DNA of 21,445 nt from the IMG/VR virus record IMGVR_UViG_3300034190_004097, positions 1 to 21,445 of that record, one strand, 5' to 3'. The notes below the pieces were generated by a model. It saw only the letters and a list, made by a program, of their open reading frames with translations. It ran no database searches and had not been told where the DNA came from. Within the stretch, counting starts at the first letter, position 1. Each line of letters begins with the position of its first letter. A program made the position numbers and the translations under genes. Shown one piece after another: positions 1 through 7,696 of the stretch. The DNA is from a virus.

Positions 1-507
1 ACAATCTCAGCAGCGCCTTTGATGAGGATAAAGTTTGGCAATCTTATACAGGGCTCGAATAACGAGGGTTTGTTGGGATATATAAATGTTGTCAATACTG
101 CTCCGAATTTTGAGCACGGTTTTTTGATAGAGGAAGATGGGTCTATATATCCAAAAGCCTACACCATGAATGCAACATTCAATGTTCTTCACGAGCATGA
201 GCTTGGATGGTATAAGGACGGACCAAATTGGAAATGGCGTGGTGATAAGAACGGACAATACCCATACACAAACAATTTACCAGATGGCGCTTACTTTCAA
301 AGACCCGCAGGCTCTGCCCCGACCATGGCTGAATTGAATGCTACCAACAACCAGACAGCTACCCCAAGCACGGATGCCACCGCCGATGGCGCTTCGCCTG
401 ATAGTAAAAATAGAAAAGCTGATAAGATTAAGGCAGCCAAAAAGAATAAGGTTACAAGCTCAGCACTAACCCCAGGTGGTCGTGTTGGCCTAACTCGACC
501 AGAGTAA
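1..507 (+). CDS. Baseplate/tail-tube-associated structural protein, C-terminal part
   Basis: The reading frame is open from base 1, so the gene begins upstream of the window; the TTG at 19 and ATG at 22 are probably internal. About 168 codons are visible. The segment from APLMRIKFGNLI to NVLHEHELGW resembles the conserved C-terminal region of phage tail-tube initiator or baseplate tube-cap proteins (the T4 gp48/gp54 role), judged by eye. The last 50 or so residues are low-complexity, rich in Ala, Thr, Asn and Lys, and probably disordered. A gp53-like gene follows 16 bases downstream, which supports a baseplate role. The exact family is uncertain; the structural-protein assignment rests mainly on the neighbours. 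Confidence 0.5.
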   Translation, partial: TISAAPLMRIKFGNLIQGSNNEGLLGYINVVNTAPNFEHGFLIEEDGSIYPKAYTMNATFNVLHEHELGWYKDGPNWKWRGDKNGQYPYTNNLPDGAYFQRPAGSAPTMAELNATNNQTATPSTDATADGASPDSKNRKADKIKAAKKNKVTSSALTPGGRVGLTRPE

Positions 508-523
508 GATATAGGAGGCAGTA

Positions 524-868
524 ATGAAGAATAGATATTTCCAGAGAGAAGTCATTATCAACGATGATGAAAACTATAAAAGAGAATTTCTAGATAACAA
601 GCGTGACGCTAAAGTAATCAATCATTACGACACTCCTGTATTCAGATATCCAGATACTGATGAGATAGCCCAGCTTCAGATAATAGAGGTTATCTGGGAC
701 TCAAGGTCCAGACTATTCAATCTAGCTAATAAATATTATAATGATCCCACACTGTGGTGGGTCATCGCTTTGTTTAATCAAAAACCAACAGAGGCTCATT
801 TTGTGTTGGGTGAGACAGTTTATATACCCTTACCATTGGAACAAGTCTTAAGAATTATGAGGGCATGA
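524..868 (+). CDS. Baseplate wedge protein, gp53-like
   Basis: A 114-aa protein. The central signature RLFNLANKYYNDPTLWWVIA, followed by a basic/polar stretch and GETVYIPLP, is the LysM-like pattern of T4 gp53-type baseplate wedge proteins and related tail proteins (DRLDxIAxKYYGDxxLWWVIAxxN, then a loop and a terminal beta strand). Such proteins sit in the baseplate wedge and help join it to the hub. A strong ribosome binding site, AGGAGG at 513-518, lies 5 bases before the ATG. The gene is sandwiched between two other tail genes, with 1 base to the next start. No signal peptide or membrane segment is visible. The fold assignment is fairly secure; the exact T4 equivalent is inferred. Confidence 0.75.
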   Translation: MKNRYFQREVIINDDENYKREFLDNKRDAKVINHYDTPVFRYPDTDEIAQLQIIEVIWDSRSRLFNLANKYYNDPTLWWVIALFNQKPTEAHFVLGETVYIPLPLEQVLRIMRA

Positions 869-869
869 G

Positions 870-3530
870 ATGGCCAGCAACGATAAACAAGATAGTGCGA
901 TACTGAGAGGTAATATCCAGGCTTACTTAATAAACAGCCTGAAGGTTTTAGAGCCAGCGATGCATAAGACTCGTGGCACTAAATTTACTAGACATCTTGT
1001 CCATACGAAATTTGATCCTTGCGAGCTTGTATCACAATTTAATAAAACTACGGGCATTGAGGCTTACATGAGAGCTTTGCCAGCACAGTTGAGTGGTCTG
1101 ATGCCAAAAATAAGAATATACTTGAGACAGGGTGAGGGCACTGATGGAAAGCCAAAACCTGATATACCTGTTCATTTTAGTGGGCATACGTCAGCCACAT
1201 ATAGCCAAGCAACTCAGGGCGGAAATCTAGATATATTTGCTAGTCAAGCCAAAGGTCGGGATGTGGGCATCACTAGATTCCATGTGTCGATTGACAATAA
1301 ATTTAAGTTTAAGTCAGTACAAGCTAGCATGGAGCTATACTTCAAGAATATGGCAGACCTTTCACAGGGTCCTTATTTGCATTTGATAAAGTTGATGAAG
1401 AAGAACCAGCCCTATAATAAAGGTGGTCAGGACAACCCTAAGACAAAAATGCAAGCTCTGGCTCAAGAGCGCAAAGCAATGGCAGCCAGACTCAAGGTAG
1501 ACAAGGCGGGGAGAGTACAGTTAGGACCAGCGGAGAAAGTAAGACCCGTCGCTAAGCGCCTCGACCCAGCACCACTTAAAGCTGTAATCGGCTGGGCAAC
1601 AAACAAAGGTGAAGATTTACCACAAGATCGTACTGGTAATGTGCCAACTAGAAACTTATATAATTTCTTAGAAAGATCAGCCTTGACACTGTTGCTTAAT
1701 GTTAATAAGTATAGTATTGACTTTGGCGATCAGGGTGAGATAAAATTATCTATAGAGATGACTGGTTATGCAGACGATAGTATGTCTGCAAACGATGCCA
1801 ATATATTTATGAATCCGTGGAAAGTTCAGCGATCAACACCGCACCCTAATGTTAGAAACCGCACAGGCAATCCAATTGGTGTAACTAACACAAAAACAAA
1901 AAACATGCTACGGATTACGGAAATATTTGGTAAACCAATTCATGAGCTTGATCTCAATGCTTTGCCAAGGCTTAGAGGAGCGAAACTAAAAGATGGATAT
2001 TTTTACAGCCTCCTACAGCAAAAAAAGGTAGCCTTGCAGAGTGCAACAGTGCTGTCGAAAAATAAAGCCAGAATAAGATTAGACCCTGAGATTACTAAGC
2101 ACTTAATCGCTATCACTCAGAAGGACATTGAAATAGTTAAATTACAATCATCAGCAGACGGCGGCAAAGAACTCAACAAGCTTCGTGAAAATCTGAGCAA
2201 GCTTAAAAAGATACACAAACTAATTGGTGATGCTATTAAAGGGAACGTTTACAGGAATTTTCTAGAACGCCTCGAAGCAACTAAAGGAGTAATGTCATTC
2301 CAGGTCCCTGCCACGGAGCTTGGGATTACTGCTGAACTTAGCGATGAAAATACAGATAAGGAGTCAGTATCTACTTCTGTTGATGCGTCGGCATCAAGAG
2401 GGCGTGGGTTATCTAGCCCGCCAAATTTTGTAGCGGCACAGATCAGTTCGGCGACTTTCGACGCTGCTGGTGCGTCAAGCAAGGAAGCGAGAAAAGACCA
2501 AAGAGGCGGCTTGGCTTCCTCACAGCCATTTACTGTGTCACCCGCAGCAGCCAAGAATAAGGATAAAGATGGAAATAGTAATTTCCTGGTACCGATTACA
2601 TTTGTACGAGTTGGGGACATAATAGACACAGCATTTCACAGTTCAGGATTCTTTACTCATAATATCAACAAAAAGGAGGGTACATTTAGGGTTGTCCTAG
2701 ATAGCGTTCTCATCGACCTACCAAAAGAGGGGGTTACCTCGTTTAGCTTAGCAGACATTCCGATCCAACTGTCTGCATTTGAATACTTCTTTTTTGAAAA
2801 ATATGTAAAGAGAAACGTAACCAATGTGCCTCTTCGTGGATTCTTGGATGACTTTATGAAGTTCGTTGCCGCTGAGATGTCAAATGCGGGACTCACTGGA
2901 GAGGGTACTTCTCAATTTGAGCCATTCATTGTCCCATTCACAGCGCCTAATATTAATGGCAAACCGCTGAAGCCAGGAAAAGAATATACAAAAACATCAG
3001 TAGAATTCAATACCAGCACATCAAGCCCAAGAGGCTTTTCGGTTAAGAGAGAAGCTGAGAGTAGTATCAACATGGAAGATTTGAACAACTACATAATTTT
3101 ATCAATGGTTCAAAATCCGTCACTCCCAGGAGAAGCGAAGGTAGATAACGGCAGGGGTATTTATCACCTGGTGCTTGCGGCAGGCAGAGGACCCGTTAAA
3201 TCGATCAAGTTCAGCGAGATGGATGTGTCGGAGCATATCAGGACAATGAATATCCGTGATGGTTCAGCAGACTTTCCAACAGTGCCACAAAATGCCACGG
3301 TCGATCTAGTCGGTGCTCCACATTTTTGGCAGGGTCAGATGGTATATATCGATGCCGACTACGCTATGGAAAACGCATCCATAAATATTGGCATTGGTGG
3401 GTATTATTTTATTACAAAAGTAACTCATGATCTCAATGAGGGTGATTTCAAAACAACGCTCGATTGCCGATGGCAGGCATATAAAGAGGTTGCTCCAAAA
3501 AGCGCCAGCAAGAGGAGTAGTAATAAATGA
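870..3530 (+). CDS. Large baseplate hub-like structural protein
   Basis: An 886-aa protein with no signal peptide or membrane segment. The C-terminal 110 residues contain a hub-type pattern: SEHIRTMNIRDGSADFPTV, then FWQGQMVYIDAD, then GGYYFITKVTHDLNEGDFKT ending in a Trp. I associate this with baseplate hub or tail spike-base proteins of contractile phages, where the last strand reads GYYxVTKVxHxxxxGxFxTxLxxxW. A Lys/Leu-rich helical stretch around residues 410-450 may be a coiled coil, and residues around 480-570 are Ser/Ala-rich and probably a linker. No lysozyme or peptidase motif was recognised. It starts one base after the gp53-like gene and overlaps the next gene by 4 bases (ATGA), so all four virion genes are probably one transcript. 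Confidence 0.55.
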   Translation: MASNDKQDSAILRGNIQAYLINSLKVLEPAMHKTRGTKFTRHLVHTKFDPCELVSQFNKTTGIEAYMRALPAQLSGLMPKIRIYLRQGEGTDGKPKPDIPVHFSGHTSATYSQATQGGNLDIFASQAKGRDVGITRFHVSIDNKFKFKSVQASMELYFKNMADLSQGPYLHLIKLMKKNQPYNKGGQDNPKTKMQALAQERKAMAARLKVDKAGRVQLGPAEKVRPVAKRLDPAPLKAVIGWATNKGEDLPQDRTGNVPTRNLYNFLERSALTLLLNVNKYSIDFGDQGEIKLSIEMTGYADDSMSANDANIFMNPWKVQRSTPHPNVRNRTGNPIGVTNTKTKNMLRITEIFGKPIHELDLNALPRLRGAKLKDGYFYSLLQQKKVALQSATVLSKNKARIRLDPEITKHLIAITQKDIEIVKLQSSADGGKELNKLRENLSKLKKIHKLIGDAIKGNVYRNFLERLEATKGVMSFQVPATELGITAELSDENTDKESVSTSVDASASRGRGLSSPPNFVAAQISSATFDAAGASSKEARKDQRGGLASSQPFTVSPAAAKNKDKDGNSNFLVPITFVRVGDIIDTAFHSSGFFTHNINKKEGTFRVVLDSVLIDLPKEGVTSFSLADIPIQLSAFEYFFFEKYVKRNVTNVPLRGFLDDFMKFVAAEMSNAGLTGEGTSQFEPFIVPFTAPNINGKPLKPGKEYTKTSVEFNTSTSSPRGFSVKREAESSINMEDLNNYIILSMVQNPSLPGEAKVDNGRGIYHLVLAAGRGPVKSIKFSEMDVSEHIRTMNIRDGSADFPTVPQNATVDLVGAPHFWQGQMVYIDADYAMENASINIGIGGYYFITKVTHDLNEGDFKTTLDCRWQAYKEVAPKSASKRSSNK

Positions 3531-4810
3531 CCAGACCAGTATCTTTTGGAAACAATTCGCTTGGCTCATCAGATAGCTTCAGGGAGAAAAAGGTTTACTA
3601 TGAACAGGTTTTCCCTGAGGACCTCATTCCAAATCACATATCTCTATGGGATGACAACAGGTTATATGGTAGAGTAAATATGGATAATGAGATTATAACA
3701 CTTAGAGAAAGTACTCTTTCACCACTAAAGGCAACTAAAAACAACGCTGCTATGTTCGCACCAAACTTTATAGCCGATGCTTTCGGTGATTTAGTTGATA
3801 AACTGGATGCTTGCATGAAAGAAGGCAAAATAGTACCTAGAGGTCCATTTGCTAACTTGGAAGTGGTCCGTGGGTGGAGCAGTGTCAACCAAGAGTACGA
3901 TAGATTCATGAAAGATCAAATTTTTAGCGTATTTGTAGAGCAATTCCTTATTTTTAGCAAACAAAACGAAAGAATAAAAGGCTTTTCTGGATTTTTAGAG
4001 GTTTTTGGCGGATTTTCAAAGCATTTAGGTAAACTATTGCCGCTTACGAGAACTGGATTTGTTGAGAGCACTTATTGTACTCCATATACTACAGGATTGG
4101 TGATTGATATAGGTAGGGGAGACTATTCGGATGATTTTGAGAAATCTGCAACCTACATCAATGATCCAAACTTTTTATTTTTCGCTGATACGGCAAAACA
4201 ATTTGGATTTTTTGTTGATAGGAACGCCCCTTGGCGTTTGATTGCTAATTTGGGCTCCGCTGCTATGCAACGCTATGCAGCAAAAAGCGGTATTGTGCTG
4301 ACAGACAATATACTAGAAAACATTGCAATAATTCAGGATTCGATGTATAAGATAACTAGCCCTGTTGATATGAACATCCTAGCAGCCTATCTAAAGGATA
4401 TGTATAATGCGTATGTCGAGAGAAATCCATACTTGTTTGAGCAGATTATGAAAGAAGACCACAAGTGTGGTTCAGTTAGTAGAGTATACGAAAGAGATCA
4501 GATTGGCGATGCAGTGATGGATGAGTCGTTTGTGACTGGTGAATACAAATACCGCTGGGCAGTGAGAAGTCACTATTATATGAGAATGTTTGAACGGGGC
4601 ATTAAAATAGATCTTCATAAGGATAAGAAAAGGCTTCGCCACTTATACAACATCATGGATGCAATGACGCCCAGTCAGGCACCAAGCATTGAGGGATATA
4701 GGGAAGCTGTTAGAACTATAGAAAATGAGATAATTGGACCCTTTGCTCCATTGCCCAGGGGTATGCAGGATGAAGATGATGACCTATTTTCACCGATTCC
4801 GAACTATTAA
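3527..4810 (+). CDS. Conserved-looking phage structural protein, function unknown
   Basis: A 427-aa soluble, aromatic-rich protein that I do not recognise with confidence. Distinctive segments are FADTAKQFGFFVDRNAPWRL, RAVRSHYYMRMFERGIKI (written here from the end of the preceding Trp-Ala run) and an acidic C-terminus (MQDEDDDLF). It overlaps the hub-like gene by 4 bases (ATGA), so translation is probably coupled, and it is the last gene before the replication block. Position and coupling favour a virion or baseplate-assembly role. No enzyme motif, membrane segment or signal peptide was seen. An alternative is a tail completion or head-tail connector protein; the sequence alone does not separate these. 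Confidence 0.4.
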   Translation: MTRPVSFGNNSLGSSDSFREKKVYYEQVFPEDLIPNHISLWDDNRLYGRVNMDNEIITLRESTLSPLKATKNNAAMFAPNFIADAFGDLVDKLDACMKEGKIVPRGPFANLEVVRGWSSVNQEYDRFMKDQIFSVFVEQFLIFSKQNERIKGFSGFLEVFGGFSKHLGKLLPLTRTGFVESTYCTPYTTGLVIDIGRGDYSDDFEKSATYINDPNFLFFADTAKQFGFFVDRNAPWRLIANLGSAAMQRYAAKSGIVLTDNILENIAIIQDSMYKITSPVDMNILAAYLKDMYNAYVERNPYLFEQIMKEDHKCGSVSRVYERDQIGDAVMDESFVTGEYKYRWAVRSHYYMRMFERGIKIDLHKDKKRLRHLYNIMDAMTPSQAPSIEGYREAVRTIENEIIGPFAPLPRGMQDEDDDLFSPIPNY

Positions 4811-4821
4811 TATTGAACAAA

Positions 4822-4834
4822 ACATATTTTATGT
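4822..4834. promoter_or_regulatory. Short palindrome between virion and replication genes
   Basis: ACATA-TTT-TATGT is a perfect 5-bp hyphenated palindrome in the 38-base gap before the family A polymerase gene. It could be an operator half-site pair. It is short and AT-rich, so chance is a serious alternative. No convincing terminator is present in the gap. Confidence 0.2.
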
Positions 4835-4848
4835 GGTAGAAAGGGATT

Positions 4849-6066
4849 ATGTTATTCCAAACCATAGACGATAAAAAAGAATGTTCTGGCATCTTTCACG
4901 GTGGCAGTATGACCTACAACCCAGAAGAGTTCCCTGATGACCTGACCAGAACATGGAAGTATACAGCATCCATGGAAGGTTACAGAGGGGTTGACTATGC
5001 GGAGATATATGCTCTAGGTAAGACACTCGATGAGATATGCCCAGAGCACTTACAGGATGAGTGGAAGATTGTTAAAGAAAGAATGCAGGCTTTCTTTAAG
5101 GCAAATGCCACTGCCAAGATCAGCACATCGCAACATTGTTTGTTTGAATTGATCCCAGAGAAGTTTCTAAAAGACCTGTGTAATATGAAAAACCTGATCA
5201 GTGACTGGGTTATCGAGAACACAAAACGACCACCAAATTATAAACACTTGCTATCTACTTTGGAAATGCTTCGTGATGTTGAAGCTTACGATATTAATAT
5301 TGATCCCCTAAAGGTTCGTGCCATTAAAAATGAGCCAACTGCTAGATTGGTACTTGATAGACTCAGCAGAGGTTACACAAAAATTAAATACAACCTGTTT
5401 TCCACCAGAACAGGTAGGCTAACTTGCACACAAAGATCCTTCCCAATATTCACCTTAAAGAAGCAGCATCGTGAAATCATCGTGCCTTCAAATGATATGT
5501 TTGTTGAATTGGATTTTAACGGTGCTGAGTTGAGGACTCTGCTAGCTCTTAGCGGACAGGAGCAACCAACTGGTGATGTGCATGATTGGAATGTAAAAAA
5601 CGTTTTTGATAGCCAGGTTTCACGAGAAGAATCAAAAGTATTATTCTTTTCGTGGCTGTATGGGTCTGGCTCGGAAGAATTGAAAAAGTGGAGAAGTTCA
5701 CTGTCGAAGGTTTATAACACTAGGACGCTAAAATCCAAACATCTGGATGTTGATATGATTATGACCCCATATCATAGAGAGATCGCAGCCAGCGAGCGTT
5801 TGTTTATCAACTATCTAATCCAATCGACGACGGCTGATTTGTGCTATGAGCAGTTTAGGAAAGTTTGGGATATCATCAGGGGCACCAACAGCGAGGTGGC
5901 TTTTGTTCTGCATGATGCGATTGTTGTTGATTTATCCCTGAGTGACAGACCGTTGCTAGAAAAAATGATGAATGTCATGGCGCAAACTAGGTATGGTCAG
6001 TACGGCGTCAATGTTAGCATTGGTAAGAACTATGGCGATATGAGGAAGACGAAACTTGGCTTATAG
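4849..6066 (+). CDS. Compact family A DNA polymerase (polymerase domain only)
   Basis: A 405-aa template-directed DNA polymerase. Motifs in order: STRTGRL (185-191, the Arg equivalent to E. coli Pol I R668); motif A, VELDFNGAELR (219-229, Asp222 and Glu227); the O-helix, R259-K263-F267-Y271-G with exact Pol I R754/K758/F762/Y766 spacing; a Q-helix, NYLIQSTTADL, with Gln325; motif C, VLHDA, with Asp356; and a C-terminal VSIGKNYGDM like the Pol I end. The catalytic Asp pair is intact, but the usual Glu of HDE is Ala. The 180 residues before motif 1 show no DxE 3'-5' exonuclease motifs, and Pol I is more than twice as long. AAGGG at 4841-4845 is the likely ribosome site, though spacing is tight. 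The stop overlaps the next gene. Probable role: gap filling or Okazaki maturation, or main replicase. Confidence 0.85.
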   Translation: MLFQTIDDKKECSGIFHGGSMTYNPEEFPDDLTRTWKYTASMEGYRGVDYAEIYALGKTLDEICPEHLQDEWKIVKERMQAFFKANATAKISTSQHCLFELIPEKFLKDLCNMKNLISDWVIENTKRPPNYKHLLSTLEMLRDVEAYDINIDPLKVRAIKNEPTARLVLDRLSRGYTKIKYNLFSTRTGRLTCTQRSFPIFTLKKQHREIIVPSNDMFVELDFNGAELRTLLALSGQEQPTGDVHDWNVKNVFDSQVSREESKVLFFSWLYGSGSEELKKWRSSLSKVYNTRTLKSKHLDVDMIMTPYHREIAASERLFINYLIQSTTADLCYEQFRKVWDIIRGTNSEVAFVLHDAIVVDLSLSDRPLLEKMMNVMAQTRYGQYGVNVSIGKNYGDMRKTKLGL

Positions 6067-6886
6067 AATATTGGGTATCGGTACCGCAGCGTGCAAAACA
6101 GCAGAAGCCTTCAAGAGGGAAAAGAATTATCTAGTTGACGTGATTGACGATGAGACCCTTGGTGCTCATGCAGATATGGAGACGTATGAAAAGAAGTTCG
6201 ACTCTAAAAGTCTAGCCAAGGTATTCAAGAAGTATAGGAAGAACGACGAGGTACTAATAATAGTCAGCGGCTCGTCGGCATCTAACGGCAGCTTGTTGCG
6301 AATCGCTGAAATGATAAAACGTTGTTCATGTTCAATTCTTTACTTATACCCAAGCATAACTTGGTGCAGCCCAACAGAAAAAATTAATAATAAGATAACT
6401 TTTGGTGTTCTGCAAGAAATGACTAGATCTGGTCAATTTGAGCGTTTCTACATTATTTCAATGGAAGAAATGGAAAAGCATATAGATAAAGTAACTCTCA
6501 AGGAGGTGGAGTCGGAACTAAACAACAAGATATACTCCTTGGTCAGTATGCTGATATACATGGATCATGTAACCCCAGACCGAACAAATTATGAAGCTAC
6601 TCGACAGTCCACTAGAATTGTTAGTCTAGGGTACTTCTCAGACTCTGGAGAAGACCACCTTCTTTATCCCATTGACGAAGAAGATGTAAAAGAGAGAATT
6701 TATTATTTTGGGATTCCAGAGGATGAATTTACAACCACAGCCCTAATGGAGATAAAGAACCATCAAACGCTCAAGCTCGCTCAAAATTCAAGTACATATT
6801 TTAAGGCTTACTCAATGAAGGGAGAGATCAGCGTTAGATATTCTTTGTACTTAACGGACATTCCACAATCCACACCCTATTTATAA
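6056..6886 (+). CDS. Putative divergent FtsZ/tubulin-fold protein
   Basis: A 276-aa soluble protein. The start is TTG at 6056, with GAGGAAG at 6042-6048 seven bases before it, inside the end of the polymerase gene. The element order resembles the FtsZ GTPase core: strand plus glycine loop RILGIGTAACK (4-14) like FtsZ VIGVGGGGGN; a hydrophobic strand then SGSSASNGS (71-79) where FtsZ has GGGTGTG, followed by a helix LLRIAEMIKR and strand SILYLYPS as in FtsZ VVAEIAKE...LTVAVVT; FERFYIISMEEME (128-140) like VDTLIVIPNDRIL; then a long helix and LGYFSDSGEDH (191-201), like the FtsZ GTG-ASGEDR turn. The GTP signature loop is degenerate, so nucleotide binding is doubtful. This is a by-eye comparison; another Rossmann-like protein is the main alternative. 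Confidence 0.45.
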   Translation: MAYRILGIGTAACKTAEAFKREKNYLVDVIDDETLGAHADMETYEKKFDSKSLAKVFKKYRKNDEVLIIVSGSSASNGSLLRIAEMIKRCSCSILYLYPSITWCSPTEKINNKITFGVLQEMTRSGQFERFYIISMEEMEKHIDKVTLKEVESELNNKIYSLVSMLIYMDHVTPDRTNYEATRQSTRIVSLGYFSDSGEDHLLYPIDEEDVKERIYYFGIPEDEFTTTALMEIKNHQTLKLAQNSSTYFKAYSMKGEISVRYSLYLTDIPQSTPYL

Positions 6887-6926
6887 AAGAACGAGAAGTT
6901 TCAATATATAAGGGGGTGAAGTAATA

Positions 6927-7340
6927 ATGGAAAGAGGAGTTTTACTGGCTACATTTGTTCGTGGCGAAGAAGAAGAAATAGAGAAAGCAATAAATAAAAT
7001 ACTAGACACAGTAACTCTAACTAATAAATTCATTTTTGTACTATCACAGAAGTCCGACCCAAAGAAAAAAATTATAACATATAACTCATCCCTACAAGGG
7101 CAGGCAATTATAAAGAACGAGTATTACACCATTAGGGTGCACCGCAAAAAGAAAACCAATACTCTTTATACAATCAACGGACTCAATCTAGCAATTGAAG
7201 CAGAGCATGACGGTCAGCGTGGCAAACACCTAAAACTTGACTGGGAAAAATACAGAAGTCATGTTATAGTATCGCACGGGAACACCCTAAAGGCGATACC
7301 AGTAATACTTGAGAAGATCCTCGAAATCAAATTCGACTAA
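6927..7340 (+). CDS. Hypothetical phage protein, 137 aa
   Basis: I do not recognise a characterised family. The protein is soluble, Lys-rich and mixed alpha/beta. An N-terminal strand (GVLLATFVRGEEEEIEKAI) and a strand-forming FIFVLSQKSDPKKKIITYN precede a basic patch, RVHRKKKTNTLYTINGLN (about residues 71-88), then DWEKYRSHVIVS. The basic patch could contact nucleic acid. AGGGGGTGA at 6911-6919 is an unusually strong ribosome binding site, 7 bases before the ATG, predicting high translation. It lies between the tubulin-like gene and a small membrane protein gene. A partner role with either neighbour is possible but unsupported. Confidence 0.5.
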   Translation: MERGVLLATFVRGEEEEIEKAINKILDTVTLTNKFIFVLSQKSDPKKKIITYNSSLQGQAIIKNEYYTIRVHRKKKTNTLYTINGLNLAIEAEHDGQRGKHLKLDWEKYRSHVIVSHGNTLKAIPVILEKILEIKFD

Positions 7341-7348
7341 AATATTTC

Positions 7349-7377
7349 TTTACAAAGAGAATAACCTGAAGTATACT
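7349..7377 (+). promoter_or_regulatory. Sigma-70-type promoter
   Basis: TTTACA (7349-7354), a 17-base spacer, and TATACT (7372-7377): five of six matches in each hexamer at ideal spacing. The predicted transcription start falls at about 7384, exactly on the ATG of the next small gene. It probably opens the early transcription unit leading into the SSB gene. Confidence 0.6.
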
Positions 7378-7383
7378 TACTGT

Positions 7384-7593
7384 ATGGAAAATGGTAAACT
7401 GACAAATCGAGCCATGGCATTTCTTAGTGGGTATTATTTTATACTTATTTTCTTGACAGCCTGCATTTTTTATGACATAGTAGTAACTGAAGTCACAGGA
7501 TTCACTTTTGGATATATCTTTGCCATATTCTATTTTATATACAGGCTCAAGGCTGTGCGTCAGCTTCTTGAAGACAACGATCACTACAACTAA
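7384..7593 (+). CDS. Small two-helix membrane protein
   Basis: A 69-aa protein with two hydrophobic segments, about residues 14-34 (LSGYYFILIFLTACIFYDIVV) and 39-54 (FTFGYIFAIFYFIYRL), followed by a charged tail ending in DNDHYN. It is probably an inner-membrane hairpin. Nothing identifies a function; small phage membrane proteins of this kind include lysis, superinfection-exclusion and host-takeover factors. The frame is open further upstream, but ATG 7384 lies just after a good promoter, so the message could be leaderless. An alternative start is the ATG at 7414. Neither has a clear ribosome binding site, which lowers confidence in the exact N-terminus. The long antisense reading frame here is not credible because it runs into the SSB gene. 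Confidence 0.5.
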   Translation: MENGKLTNRAMAFLSGYYFILIFLTACIFYDIVVTEVTGFTFGYIFAIFYFIYRLKAVRQLLEDNDHYN

Positions 7594-7630
7594 CTGCATT
7601 GCCAGTAAAAACAAAAAAGATTTTAAAAGC

Positions 7631-7659
7631 ATTACACACCGTAAAAAGTGTGCTAATAT
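7631..7659 (+). promoter_or_regulatory. SSB promoter overlapped by an inverted repeat
   Basis: ATTACA (7631-7636), 17 bases, then TAATAT (7654-7659) preceded by an extended -10 TG (7651-7652). Superimposed on it is an inverted repeat: CACAC (7635-7639), an 8-base loop, then GTGTG (7648-7652), extendable to ATTA...TAAT with one extra C. It could be an operator at DNA level or an mRNA hairpin if transcription comes from 7349. The gene served is the SSB gene, which begins 37 bases downstream. Confidence 0.45.
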
Positions 7660-7696
7660 GGTCTCAAGGTCAACTAACCAGTAAAGGAGAAATACA

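Noticed and set aside
1290-1320. TTGACA inside the hub-like gene as a promoter
   Set aside because: No -10 element at 16-18 bases; a single hexamer in AT-rich coding sequence is expected by chance.
4849-6066. Family A polymerase as a degraded pseudogene
   Set aside because: Although short and with HDA in motif C, all other catalytic and dNTP-binding residues keep exact spacing and the C-terminus matches Pol I, so a compact active enzyme is more likely.
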